64,000 bases of DNA from positions 1,753,353 through 1,817,352 of the forward strand of contig SCFE01000078.1 of the NCBI GenBank assembly GCA_004352715.1. Direction: 5' to 3'. Positions 26,901-32,325 of this stretch are shown here, one piece after another (positions within the stretch are counted from its first letter, which is position 1; each line of letters starts with the position of its first letter). This stretch comes from Hofstenia miamia (taxonomy: Eukaryota > Xenacoelomorpha > Acoela). Position numbers and translations under genes: made by a program. Under the pieces are notes generated by a model that saw only the letters and a program-made list of their open reading frames with translations, was not told the DNA's origin and searched no databases.

Positions 26901-28095
26901 GCTGCGAAATTAAACCGCAAACGTTTGATTTTTCAATCGCTCCTATATTCATTTCTTGATGCGGATGGCCTGGACGTATTTTAAGTAAACCATGCGTACG
27001 ATAATAATTAAAATATTACTTTATCAGCAGAAGATCTTTGATATTCCTTAACCGCCCTAGAAGGGTCGAAATTCGAAGTGTCAGGGGACAACTCGTAAAC
27101 TTCAACACGCTGTGTTAATTCTCTCTGTAACCGCTCGAGTTCTGGACACATGTCCGGACATGTGCCAACAGTAGACCCAACCGTTTGAATATCACTTTTC
27201 TCTGCAGATAGCGTACGTCGAATTTTTTCATCCCTAGAGTTCAATCAATGGAATAACAATCTTTATAAACTACACGAAATTATTTTTATAACGATGAGGA
27301 ATTTTAAAGAAAACACTCTGACATTCGGATGATAGTAAATTCACTACATGACAAATTTCAATTCATCCTATAAAGACTACTATTTCGTATTACCTATATA
27401 TTTATAAATATTTCATACAATTTGTTATAATAGATAAGAGAAATCAATTTCCGCTAGAAGTGGGCATCGATCACATTTTCCACAGGGTCTAATAACTTAA
27501 TTTAGTTGGTGGCCGGAGGTATATTAAAATGTAATATTCCAATGGTTGCATAGTAATCAGTATTAGTATGTATTAGTGCACCCCGTTCCGTATCACATTG
27601 TTAAAGTTCGCCAAAACTTGTAATGAGGTCTAAAACAACTGAACTAGCCTGGGCTAGTGGGCCCCGGTTCGCTAAATGGCTAACGCTGCTCACATTGAGT
27701 AGCTTCGGCGGCACGGTGTCCCCTCCACTTTCGTAGGGGCTGAGTTTACAAGCTGTCGAAAATGCTACAACAGCGTTATTAATTCAGTAAAAATGTTTTT
27801 TTTCATGAATTGCATTTACAAATTAAGTCACATTTTTGTTTTGTTCAATGTATATTTCGTATGTTAATACATTTTTTCAAAAATATGCATTTCAAGGTCA
27901 ACGGATTCTTTTGAATACACATTCACGACTTTTAAATATATGCTCAAAATAAAACATTTTTATAGCAGTGTATTAAATAACAAAACAATATTTCAGTAGA
28001 AAATTAGCCTATTTCAAAATATTTAATGGGGGCCTCGCAAATTACATAGAATTTCAAAATACAAGGACTTATGGTTGCAAATTCTGATTTTCTAA

Positions 28096-28129
<34 letters not shown>

Positions 28130-28877
28130 TTCCATATAGTTTATAGGGAGTAAAATATTCATTTCTTTCGTTATTTTGATAAAATACGTTGAGGAGAATT
28201 TCTGTGTAAAANNNNNNNNNNNNNNNNNNNNNNNNNNNNNNNNNNNNNNNNNNNNNNNNNNNNNNNNNNNNNNNATATATATATATCCATATAGTTTATA
28301 GGGAGTAAAATATTCATTTCTTTCGTTATTTTGATAAAATACGTTGAGGAGAATTTCTGTGTAAAAATTAAAGTGCGGTGCGGCGCGGTGAAGATTTTAT
28401 GCTTGGAGGTGGTGCTAATTTTTTCACGGCGCAAAGCTCTAGTCATAGATTAGTTGGAAAAGGATTTCTCATGCAATCTTAATTAATATGTTTATGTAGC
28501 CAGTTATAAGATGAAGCAACATAATGAAACCATAAAGTATGACAGTTGTTTCTACAAATGTTCAAATTGAAACAATATTTTAGCACAAAACAAACTCAAA
28601 ATTATCTTCAAATGTAAAAAATTAAATACATTGAGTTAAAATTTACAAGGAAATCGTTGCATTCATCAATATGTGAATTGAAAGTTACCTTGATTTTAAA
28701 AATTCAATCTTTGAATTCAAATTCGATAGTATTAATGATAGTTGGGATTTTTCAAATGTTGGCTTCCACTTTCGCACACTAACATCTTCTTCAACTAAAG
28801 TTAACAATAACTTATTCTGTTGTTCAATTAACACATTCTTCACATAAAAGAGATTCATAACTTAAAAGAAACATTAA

Positions 28878-28924
<47 letters not shown>

Positions 28925-29533
28925 GGGTATCCGATTTCGGGTCGGGTATAAAATTGCCGGGTCAGTTCGGGTACAAAGCTTGTATTGATTGGTAAAAAAA
29001 ATACTGATATTATCCATCACTCCTTCGAAAAAGATCTAGGAAATACAAATAATGGCTATGTTTAACCTATCACAAAATGATCGAAGACACGAGTATTGCG
29101 AATCAAAAGCAGTGTTTGCTAAACTTACCATCAACAGATTTTCTCTTTACGCCACAAGATGAACTTTCTCGGGACCAAAATATTTTAAATGGAGGGTGCT
29201 CGTCAATCGTGGAACCATTGTTTTTAGCGGTGAGTGCATTCGCATGTGTTTCATATCCAACTAAATTTTTTACAAATTAAGCATAGTAAAACTTAGTTAC
29301 CTTTAGCATGCTTTGTTTTTGGATAGTAAGCAAATTTGTTGATGCTACCAAATTGTGAAAAATGTGACTCTAGTGCAGATCGGTCGATAGAAGGAGAAAT
29401 ATCTCGAATAACCAACGTTTTACGAATTTCTGGTAACTAAAAAGCAAATTAATAGATTTTAATTTTAACAGAAAGAAATTTAAATGTATTTAAAAAACCT
29501 AAAACAACTTACTCCCATGCATTAAATATATAT

Positions 29534-29577
<44 letters not shown>

Positions 29578-30795
29578 CTACCTTGTATCCTATGGGCCAG
29601 TATATATTGTAAATATTAGTAAGCGCTATAGACATATTACTTGTACATTTTGAAGATGTATAAAAAATTTTACAGAAATCGACGTAATAAAGCCATAAAG
29701 TTATCCAAATAACTTCATTAAGATAATTTTTTAATCAATGTGTAAACACATGATTGTTATTTCATTGTCACTATTGACGATTGATTGCATTTAATGAAAA
29801 CATCGTGATTTATGATGCTAAATTATAATTGGGATAGAACATCTTAAAATTGATCCGGGAGAATATAGACTATTTTCACTCAAACACAAATATAAAACAA
29901 AAACCACTTCTTAAATGTATTAGAACTAGAAGTTGATTAAAAATATTGTTAGTAGTATATATTAGATATAGCGCACCTTTGCTTTCGTTTCTCTTCCATC
30001 AAATGATCGACGTGTTTTCAATCGTAGATGATTGGCAACCTGAGTTGGAGATCGATTATCTAGAGGAGAAACTACGGTTGGCTTTTGAATATCAGACCTA
30101 ACGTATTTATATTTAGATTGAAAATGGGAATCAGTCGAAAACAATGACTCTTCATCATATCTCCGTGAAATAAGTGCACTATTCCGTTTATTTCTATTAG
30201 GTGACACACTAGGACTTTCTTGTTCACTCGGCTTAATATCAAAAACTGATTTCCCAAACAAGAGTTTTTCATTTTTTGAATTTGAATGATTTTCTTTAGG
30301 TTTATGTCCAAAAGCTGAAGTAGAAATAGGTTTTCCAAAGAAGAGCTTAGAGCCTTTAATAATTTCCGATTTATCTACACTTGCATCATCCTGAATACTA
30401 CCAAATGGTGCATTTTTAAACGAATTTCCTTCTATTGATGTATCGGCACTTTTCCCAAATAACATTTCTGGTTTTGTTTTTAGAAATGATGGAGTAGCTG
30501 ATGTAGACTGCAGTGGTCGATTAGATATTGAGGATACCATAGCTAATTGTTTTCCAAAAAGATTTTGAGGAGACTTGAGATATTTTGGAATTTTTTGTGA
30601 GTCAATATTATTAAACATATTTGAGGAGTGGGAAGCACTATCATCATGCTTGCGTTTTACAGCTACAGACTCATTGGATCGTGAAACGTTTCCAAAAGGA
30701 TTGCTAGCTGAAACAATGGGCTGATTAGAATTTGATAGTACATTGAATGATGAGATTGTAGTTGTTGGAGCCTCTAAGTTACCAAAAATATTCAT
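254..30795 (-). CDS. MCM3AP: GANP / MCM3AP-like mRNA-export scaffold, ten exons, 3' part outside the window
   Basis: Germinal-centre-associated nuclear protein, the animal SAC3 homologue, is known as the scaffold of the TREX-2 complex that links transcription and mRNA export at the nuclear pore. Exons (minus strand, 5' to 3'): 30795-29977, 29436-29301, 28860-28689, 27233-27020, 26387-26257, 2276-2196, 1251-1090, 938-798, 721-393, 343-254. All junctions use AG/GT, and the phases (0,1,2,0,2,2,2,2,1,1) chain without a stop for about 758 residues. Order: FG-rich N-terminus (1-273), RRM (about 280-350), SAC3 signature GTCPDMCPE (399-407), AVKEYQRSSAD (436-446), PHELRP, WNRTR, then the PCI-like helical region to NNGP. 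The downstream C-terminal half lies beyond the left edge. Phase agreement plus family motifs on both sides of most junctions makes the model strong. The extreme 5' UTR is not resolved. Confidence 0.93.
393..721 (-). CDS. MCM3AP: MCM3AP exon 9: end of the SAC3/PCI domain
   Basis: Residues 619-728. Acceptor gttttag, donor CACTTG/GTAAGT. It contains FFRLVKRSPYVLSCLLSRYF, then FKVLCQTAYN, LFGFSSHTAA and VLVDKKKNGRSLG. In human GANP the order is FFKLVQSASYLNACLL, ALRALN.AY, LLFRD and VFITRK. The winged-helix-like end of the PCI fold lies here. Confidence 0.94.
798..938 (-). CDS. MCM3AP: MCM3AP exon 8: AYEMMLNIDNGD block
   Basis: Residues 572-618. Acceptor catttgtttag, donor GTCAG/GTTAGT. Encodes AYEMMLNIDNGDVVSDLQHL and ends KAFIANNFVR; the human counterpart reads YNVLLSLNKGDI ... 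NSNNFVRFF. The split Arg codon is completed by exon 9. Confidence 0.94.
1090..1251 (-). CDS. MCM3AP: MCM3AP exon 7: FHI...CEE...NNEH block
   Basis: Residues 518-571. Acceptor attatttag, donor GAAATGAT/GTAAGT. Encodes FHIVIGYELCEESRHNFDEH, then VNNEHLSKSLKSLRQMYED. Human GANP has the equivalent FHI...CEEP and INNENMTKCLQSLKEMYQD. This is helical PCI-like SAC3 domain. Confidence 0.94.
2196..2276 (-). CDS. MCM3AP: MCM3AP exon 6: TRSIRNDITIQ block
   Basis: Residues 491-517. Acceptor ttttgtttag, donor ATCAG/GTAATT. Joined to exon 5 it completes WNRTRSIRNDIT and continues through DIYCPVSIDIVEKCIR, a block conserved in GANP (human: WNRTRGIRKDIT). It is only 81 bases long and lacks its own ATG, so it is easily missed. 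Confidence 0.93.
2885..4122. mobile_element. DNA transposon with long terminal inverted repeats, no transposase seen
   Basis: The termini AGGCCCTGTTCCCATTA and TAATGGGAACAGGGCCT are perfect inverted copies. Similarity continues inward with spacing differences: ACTCAACTCTG / CAGAGTTGAGT and CGCCCCGCTGC / GCAGCGGGGCG, plus further AAATGGGAACAC-type segments, so the arms are about 165 bases. The element is GC-rich at its ends against an AT-rich host. The interior has no convincing ORF, so it is a non-autonomous element. No clear target duplication was seen, so the superfamily stays open. Confidence 0.75.
4150..5260 (+). mobile_element. Decayed hAT (Ac-like) transposon, C-terminal dimerisation region
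   Basis: Around 5050-5180 the plus strand reads MVERTFSSYTDILSNRRQNL and then TPENPKRF, with frame breaks just upstream. This is the hAT C-terminal dimerisation block (ERxFSxxxxILxxxRxNLxxEN). CAGGGTTTTCTGGGTC near 4180 and GACCCCAGAAAACCCT near 5131 are inverted copies and may be the ends. The rest is noncoding and heavily mutated. Confidence 0.55.
5690..6660 (-). pseudogene. Ty3/Gypsy-type pol fragment (protease to start of reverse transcriptase)
   Basis: Reading the minus strand from 6660 down: a retropepsin remnant whose active-site triad reads DKG rather than DTG, followed by stops; then LILGRDFLEDNG, the C-terminal retropepsin motif; a spacer ending GEYHHIKTT; then the reverse-transcriptase start (VPEHHR, LLNNGIVPKS, LCIDCRKFN) with at least one frameshift near 5860. 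No integrase, RNase H or LTR is visible. It is a broken, truncated copy. Confidence 0.8.
6900..8450 (+). pseudogene. hAT-family transposase pseudogene (DUF4371 / ZMYM1-like type)
   Basis: Pieces in three frames follow the order of this transposase group: WRSVLER-like start near 7110, GTHEKLFQPNNGNFLGLVEL at 7190, ILDCTQDVSRVEQL (catalytic D region) at 7312, NCRGQGYDNGS at 7490, CGCHSLNLILGDAA at 7590, the RW motif ETRWECRIES at 7770, and DIDGEGLCDELTSL plus DVLQY at 8355-8445. Frameshifts and stops near 7560, 7600, 8080 and 8180 kill it. Terminal repeats were not found. Confidence 0.85.
8548..9354 (+). pseudogene. mariner-like (IS630/Tc1) transposase, internally deleted
   Basis: The start at 8548 gives MHSLSEQQRRALIIEFKMNH and a helix-turn-helix, then a second helix-turn-helix (QRDAARKFGIAQSYVCNIVH). 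IIMDDESYF at about 8990 holds the first catalytic Asp, followed by YYATAGG and KNGISKPCL. The text then jumps to DYKGNWQASSLDKL and a C-terminal VVHEMMVNVKSSLRR. The segment with the other two catalytic acids is missing, so an internal deletion plus several stops makes it inactive. Confidence 0.75.
9515..10975 (+). pseudogene. LINE (non-LTR retrotransposon) reverse-transcriptase fragment A
   Basis: The 5'-truncated element begins with a thumb-side block (GIPSLLLSKLSHTIAP, FKSGDKTN). The longest open piece (9741-10157) carries FEKAFDKVDQ (catalytic motif A), SSVPQCSVLGPLFFMVFINDL-type motif B and LYADD (motif C). After a stop at 10155 the C-terminal region continues in broken frames (LYASQVWFP, then KKQLRGITG). 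It ends directly in an (AAT)n tract, the expected 3' tail of this LINE type. Confidence 0.85.
10973..11026 (+). repeat. (AAT)n microsatellite, tail of LINE A
   Basis: About 17 uninterrupted AAT units sit between the LINE C-terminus and the first GTCCGCTCTGTAC motif, marking the junction of two elements. Confidence 0.9.
11036..11296. repeat. Left subterminal array of the tyrosine-recombinase element
   Basis: Copies of the 13-base motif: 11036-11048 (minus), 11069-11081 (plus), 11102-11114 (plus), 11254-11266 (minus), 11284-11296 (minus, degenerate). 11036-11059 and 11091-11114 form a perfect 24-base inverted repeat with one plus copy in its loop. The 11254/11284 pair has the 30-base spacing and AT-rich spacer of the right array, but in the opposite orientation. 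Confidence 0.85.
11529..13088 (+). pseudogene. AT-hook / zinc-finger tyrosine recombinase, two apparent frameshifts
   Basis: The ATG at 11532 (or 11529) opens frame 1. An AT-hook-like KVGRPCKRRR lies at residues 41-50. A C2H2-like finger follows (C58, C61, H71, H76: CVICQKNV...HHLRRFH), then a second Cys-rich finger (C102, C105, H115, C117). The frame shifts at an A-run near 12305 into a piece holding the box I Arg (CRPGPILSL, codon at 12487), and shifts again near a T-run at 12755 into TSLRKHWEM (box II Arg), GHS (His, 12855) and EKSYID (Tyr, 12882). His-to-Tyr spacing is nine residues, as in phage-integrase-type recombinases. The first His of box II is replaced by Thr. Both shifts fall at homopolymers, so sequencing error is possible. 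The basic Lys-rich tail ends SDSDF. Confidence 0.7.
13383..13515 (+). repeat. Right subterminal array: five 30-bp units with GTACAnAGCGGAC
   Basis: Motif starts at 13383, 13414, 13441, 13473 and 13503. Each unit is the motif followed by an AT-rich spacer close to AAAATAATTACAAAA. Variants sit at the sixth to ninth bases (AAGT, TAGC, GAGC, TAGC, GGGC); the flanking GTAC and GGAC are constant. Regular spacing of about three helical turns suggests protein binding on one face of the DNA. Confidence 0.9.
13633..14632. other. Assembly gap, exactly 1,000 N
   Basis: Placeholder gap; the true size is unknown. ORFs drawn across it are meaningless. Confidence 1.
14633..14880. other. Intronic, no feature recognised
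   Basis: AT-rich sequence between the gap and the next coding-like stretch. Nothing supportable seen. Confidence 0.5.
14882..15055 (+). pseudogene. Fragment of a basic transposon-type protein
   Basis: The plus strand reads MPLSNSERQSKWRQQQRN, a stop, then SNPKKYAEMLEKDRKRKRKK. The S-x-SERQxxxR ... NPxKYxExLxKDRxRK pattern is common at the N-terminus of uncharacterised, probably transposon-derived proteins of invertebrates. I cannot name the family. It is broken by a stop at 14972. Confidence 0.35.
15073..15438 (+). repeat. Three spaced copies of TTCCGTCCGTAACAAAAT
   Basis: Copies at 15073-15090 (one change), 15232-15249 (one change) and 15421-15438. They are direct, 159 and 189 bases apart, in otherwise unrelated AT-rich sequence. 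The motif contains CGT-n-CGTAAC and looks like a subterminal or regulatory repeat of an element cut by the flanking gaps. Confidence 0.7.
15545..15668 (+). pseudogene. Tc1/mariner-type transposase fragment running into a gap
   Basis: The plus strand reads PNFIECRMDSQRYIELL and then NEFIAELRRRG before the N run. The MDSxxYIxxL segment matches the block after the first catalytic Asp in Tc1-like transposases. It is opposite in strand to the Tc1 element right of the gap, so it belongs to a different insertion or to a misjoined contig. Confidence 0.45.
15669..16668. other. Assembly gap, exactly 1,000 N
   Basis: Placeholder gap that removes most of the Tc1 transposase to its right and the transposase fragment to its left. 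Confidence 1.
16669..16903 (-). CDS. Tc1 transposase, N-terminal DNA-binding part (truncated by gap)
   Basis: The ATG at 16903 opens MVKSREWSKKSREEVISLHK, then a first helix-turn-helix (YKKIAKTLNISRDTIGSIVR), a linker with the GRGRKR AT-hook-like motif (LPGRGRKRMLS), and the start of the second helix-turn-helix. This is the paired-like domain of Tc1 transposases, and it is fully open over all 78 residues seen. In Tc1 elements a DDE catalytic domain follows; here the 1,000-N gap replaces it, so activity cannot be judged. Confidence 0.88.
16669..17270 (-). mobile_element. Tc1 transposon, 5' half with terminal inverted repeat
   Basis: The element ends at 17270; on the minus strand it begins CAGTTGTGTTCAAAATTATT next to TA repeats, as expected for TA-targeted Tc1 insertion. 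GTTGAATAATTTTG occurs twice on the plus strand, at the tip (17247-17260) and 175 bases inward (17072-17085). This is the IR/DR arrangement of Sleeping Beauty-type Tc1 elements, with two transposase-binding sites per end. The coding start is at 16903; the other end is hidden by the gap. Confidence 0.85.
17291..17666 (+). repeat. Left copy of a 376-bp duplicated segment (start of a DIRS-like element)
   Basis: It begins AAAGGAAGAGGGAAAATTG after a TA run and contains an ORF start at 17380 (MSQTQTRSKSKQKTKSTPAT). It is repeated, nearly identical, at 17961-18368 (the second copy is interrupted by a gap). A LINE fragment lies exactly between the two copies. Confidence 0.85.
17667..17945 (+). pseudogene. 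5'-truncated LINE fragment B with AAT tail
   Basis: The plus strand reads VEVVPVVVGALGAVSK, YLEELGVPKWG, QKAALLGTA and LRKAL, the C-terminal block after the reverse transcriptase in many LINE ORF2 proteins. It ends in (AAT)n at about 17920-17940. Only the last 280 bases inserted. Confidence 0.8.
17961..18368 (+). repeat. Right copy of the duplicated segment, with a 215-N gap inside
   Basis: Matches 17291-17666 from AAAGGAAGAGGG to CTTCCACTGCA, then continues into the body of the DIRS-like element (TCAGCATCTTGCAG). The gap is 18006-18220. Confidence 0.85.
18221..20430 (+). pseudogene. DIRS-like retroelement 1 (gag-like region and reverse transcriptase), broken
   Basis: The gag-like part (18323-19282) is cut by stops and carries LIDLDMLQHVNNLAMNLPES and LPLAQFLARHR. 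The reverse-transcriptase part (19773-20051) reads PLKKANIIEKSPRSPFVFN, FTVPRNRKKVRLIVDFNAV and VMLSPDLKSAFYYLEL, then KRYRLSYIT after a stop. The IEKSPRSPF...VPR spacing resembles DIRS/Ngaro reverse transcriptases more than LTR types. A tyrosine recombinase was not found before the sequence decays near 20430. A hAT MITE interrupts it at 19283-19643. Family placement is an inference. Confidence 0.5.
19283..19643. mobile_element. hAT-type MITE, 361 bp, inside the DIRS-like element
   Basis: Perfect 15-base TIRs CAGTGCTACTCAAAC (19283-19297) and GTTTGAGTAGCACTG (19629-19643). The flanking octamers GTCTAAAA and ATCTGAAG match at five of eight positions and differ only by transitions, as in an aged 8-bp target duplication. 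The CAGTG terminus and 8-bp site fit hAT. Confidence 0.8.
20431..20960. other. Intronic AT-rich sequence, no feature recognised
   Basis: No coding or repeat signal that I can support between the two DIRS-like copies. Confidence 0.5.
20968..20994. repeat. (TA)n tract before DIRS-like element 2
   Basis: A TA dinucleotide run immediately upstream of the second DIRS-like copy, as also seen before the first at 17271-17290. Confidence 0.8.
20995..22330 (+). pseudogene. DIRS-like retroelement 2, gag-like region and start of reverse transcriptase
   Basis: Starts MPLTRNNSSASARSTATHSL at 21030, then stops. Open pieces at 21153-21434 and 21513-21767 (LIDLNILNQVNDLALLLPV) parallel LIDLDMLQHVNNLAMNLPES of element 1, so the two are relatives. 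Near 22160-22260 it reads KVLLSASIIEPAPRSPFCSK and, one frame over, VFAVPK, the same IE.PRSPF block as in element 1. It is truncated there. A single N at 21141 marks low-quality sequence. Confidence 0.5.
22509..22650 (+). repeat. Copia 5' LTR, 142 bp
   Basis: TGTTATTTAGTG ... TTCATTATCA. It contains a TATA-like GCATATAAAAC. It differs from the 3' LTR by scattered substitutions and small indels. Confidence 0.9.
22651..22664 (+). promoter_or_regulatory. Candidate primer-binding site
   Basis: TTGGTAGCAGAAGA begins at the first base after the 5' LTR. The TGGTA-cAG core resembles the internal initiator-tRNA(Met) site used by many Copia elements; the tRNA itself is inferred. Confidence 0.55.
22720..25600 (+). 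pseudogene. Copia gag-pol, many stops, reverse-transcriptase core missing
   Basis: Order on the plus strand: gag (MEGNKNMDEYN at 22728, IVEFEKQVPDIKQYKLDLSN at 22962, basic NRSYNSRGRP end), a zinc-knuckle relic (MHIQKDCPHN), protease with active site DTGCTRSVAG at 23522, integrase with LHKQFGHP at 23932 and TDNGSEF at 24250, HAVVERHSGLIK at 24340, then RNase H (25240-25470: WSAKKLQRVARSLLATEAIQ, VYTDNKS). Protease-integrase-RNase H order defines Copia. The palm motifs of reverse transcriptase expected between 24850 and 25200 are absent, so an internal deletion is inferred. Confidence 0.85.
25640..25779 (+). repeat. Copia 3' LTR, 140 bp
   Basis: TGTTAAATAGTG ... TTCATTATCA, followed by the ATAGC target repeat. 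Confidence 0.9.
25785..26256. other. End of intron 5, no feature
   Basis: AT-rich intronic sequence leading to the exon 5 donor. Nothing else supported. Confidence 0.5.
26257..26387 (-). CDS. MCM3AP: MCM3AP exon 5: PHELRP block to WN(R)
   Basis: Residues 448-490. Acceptor gttatttag/GAGAAT, donor GAACAG/GTAGTT. It encodes ENPLPHELRPAPVLNYSM and ends ...WFNFLWN plus two bases of an Arg codon. In human GANP the same blocks (LPHELRP ... FVWNRTR) occur in this order. The third base of the Arg codon comes from exon 6, about 24 kb away. Confidence 0.95.
27020..27233 (-). CDS. MCM3AP: MCM3AP exon 4: SAC3 signature
   Basis: Residues 376-447. Acceptor gaactctag, donor GATAAA/GTAATA. It carries GTCPDMCPE and RAVKEYQRSSADK, the two best-conserved blocks at the start of the SAC3/GANP domain. 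This exon alone identifies the family. Confidence 0.95.
27234..28688 (-). other. MCM3AP intron 3 with a GC-rich patch, TA tract and gap
   Basis: 27620-27780 is a GC-rich island (GGGCCCCGGTTCGCTAAATG) inside AT-rich DNA, perhaps a SINE relic. A (TA)n tract lies at about 28100-28128. A 63-N gap (28212-28274) is bordered by a repeated 85-base segment. Confidence 0.6.
28126..28370 (+). repeat. Duplicate 85-bp segment flanking an N gap
   Basis: CCATATAGTTTATAGGGAGT through TTTCTGTGTAAAA occurs at about 28132-28211 and again at about 28287-28366, on either side of the gap. This is most likely one locus assembled twice around an unresolved TA tract. Confidence 0.75.
28689..28860 (-). CDS. MCM3AP: MCM3AP exon 3: rest of the RRM and linker to SAC3
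   Basis: Residues 319-375. Acceptor ttttaag, donor TCAAG/GTAACT. The order KVMNLFY, a helix around LIEQQNKLLL and VEEDVSVRKW fits beta 3, alpha 2 and beta 4 of the RRM, but the RNP1 motif is poor. Assignment rests mainly on the open frame and on phases 1 and 2 matching exons 2 and 4. Confidence 0.78.
28878..28922. repeat. (TA)n microsatellite next to exon 3
   Basis: A long TA run ends about 20 bases upstream (in gene sense) of the exon 3 acceptor, inside intron 2. Confidence 0.85.
29301..29436 (-). CDS. MCM3AP: MCM3AP exon 2: first half of the RRM
   Basis: Residues 274-318 plus one base. Acceptor ttttag before TTACCAGAAATT, donor CTAAAG/GTAACT. The exon holds RNP2-like KTLVIRDI (beta 1), helix SALESHFSQFG and beta 2 INKFAYYP, the usual beta-alpha-beta start of an RNA-recognition motif. 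An RRM before the SAC3 domain is known in GANP. Confidence 0.88.
29524..29576. repeat. (TA)n microsatellite in intron 1
   Basis: A TATA run with interspersed CATATA units between exons 1 and 2. Confidence 0.85.
29977..30795 (-). CDS. MCM3AP: MCM3AP exon 1: FG-repeat N-terminus
   Basis: Residues 1-273. The exon starts at the ATG at 30795 and ends at AAAG/GTGCGC in phase 0. It is low-complexity and rich in Ser, Asn and Lys, with about eight FG dipeptides (NIFG, NPFG, NLFGK, MLFGK, APFG, LFFGK, SAFG, LLFGK). Vertebrate GANP also begins with a nucleoporin-like FG region, so pore association is inferred. Four of the eight units share an xFGK form. An intron-like AG (gatttag) lies about 30 bases before the ATG. 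Confidence 0.88.
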
Positions 30796-31345
30796 AAGAT
30801 TGTTCCTTTACAAATACAATCTAAATCAAATATTCACAAATATATTAATGACAAAAATTTTAACACAGATTTAGAATTGAGTGATACTAAATGTAAATAG
30901 GTTAAAAAATATCCTATTAAACATTACATGTAACACAAATAATGGAAAAATTCTAGTTAAACTACCAGTTTGCTATTTGCACAAATTTTCATTCAAATTG
31001 AGAAAAATATATTTAAATAATTACTTCTTTCAATGTAAAAAATTATTATTATTGATCTAAATTTAATTTTTTCAAAAAACACTAAATCTTTGTTACAAGT
31101 ATTACAATACTTCATATATTACAAGTTTTTGAAATGACACTAGTTGACCAGATGGTCAAAGTACAAAATTACAGCATAAAAACTAATAATATGTTAACAA
31201 TATATGTGATTTCACTCAAATGACACCCTCAAATATCGAGGAGCTTCAAAGGTCGAATATCCAGGGCTTCACTAAAATAATCTAATTATATTGTTGTCTT
31301 CCTTCTACCCGACGCCCAAACCTACGTGGTCTCTATAAGCAAAAA
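30796..31345. other. Region upstream of MCM3AP
   Basis: AT-rich, presumably the 5' UTR and promoter of MCM3AP. A gatttag acceptor-like site lies about 30 bases before the ATG. I could not define a core promoter. Confidence 0.4.
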
Positions 31346-31558
31346 TTATATTTTTATTGAAAGAAGGAGATTAAAAGCAAGCCAGCCATTAATAGGTTCA
31401 AATTGATGATCTCGATATTTTTGCCATTCTTCTAGAGGAGATAATACATATCTATTGGATATACATTCTTCAAAAAAAAACGAATCGTAGAACTGTGGAT
31501 CAGGCACTGATTGCATCTTTACATGGTTACATTGGCAGTTCCCAGACAATTTGGCCAT
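31346..31558 (-). CDS. Unrecognised 70-residue ORF ending near a poly(A) signal
   Basis: The minus-strand ORF contains CQCNHVKMQSVPDPQFYDSF, then EEWQKYRDHQFEPINGW. AATAAA overlaps its last codons (31355), consistent with a 3' end. There are no known domains. It could be the last exon of a gene upstream of MCM3AP or a chance ORF; it overlaps the plus-strand coding-like region by 48 bases. Confidence 0.25.
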   Translation of the reverse strand: MAKLSGNCQCNHVKMQSVPDPQFYDSFFFEECISNRYVLSPLEEWQKYRDHQFEPINGWLAFNLLLSIKI

Positions 31559-31985
31559 AGTGATTTTGTTAGTGACGGATGCTGCATACTACATGCTGAA
31601 CACGACTATAGGGCAGCCTTAATTACAAATACGTTACACGTTACTAGCCTCATTCAAGGATTTCAAAGAATGGTAAAAAAAACTTTAGTGAAATTACTCG
31701 AAAAAGTACTGCAAATCTCTTTTCTTAAAATCTGCACTAGGAAGTCGAGTTTTTAGAGAATTCTTTCGAAATCTACCTTTGTCGACAATATTCGCTTGGC
31801 GACAGGGATCAAGGCAAGTGTGTATCACAGTGAGCTTTTGAACAAGGTAGCAACTGTATTGGCTGAGAACGACAACAATAATGTTGTAAGTCAGGGTGTA
31901 CGATGCATTTTAACTTATGAATTTCGAGGTAATTCGCGACCGCAGACCATAAATTCTAAACTTTCAGTAAGTTCTTGTTGAAATT
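31511..31985 (+). pseudogene. Unrecognised coding-like relic in two frames
   Basis: The plus strand reads FGHSDFVSDGCCILHAEHD, RAALITNTLHVTSLIQGFQR and TLVKLLEKVLQISF in one frame. After a stop near 31756 it continues FVDNIRLATGIKASVYHSEL, VATVLAENDNNNVVSQGVR and YEFRGNSRP. The composition is protein-like and the two pieces adjoin at a frame break, so a decayed single gene is likely. I do not recognise the family. Confidence 0.35.
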
Positions 31986-32325
31986 AATACAAATAACCTT
32001 ATTAGTTAAAATTTCGTCCGAGTCAAAAGTAGTTTTCAGACAGATAAAACCATATAATACATAAACAGTTTTTGAATTGAAATCAACATTCTAAAATATA
32101 CAAAACATGTTTTTTGCAAATTATTTGGACGTGCAAAGGACTCATTTGATGCCAGAAATATAATGAGGAATGTACAATTCTTACAATTGAAAAAAAACAC
32201 TATATGCACTTAAACAAAATTTTCGATAGAAAAAGCCAATGTTTTTGAAGTAGCCCAAAGTTTGATGAAACGGAGTACAAAGGCACTAAACACTAGGCCA
32301 TTTTTGTTAGTAAAGGTAATGAAAT

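Noticed and set aside
27620-27780. GC-rich patch with GGTTCGCTAA, considered as a tRNA or tRNA-derived SINE
   Set aside because: A B-box-like core alone; no A box at the right distance and no cloverleaf could be drawn.
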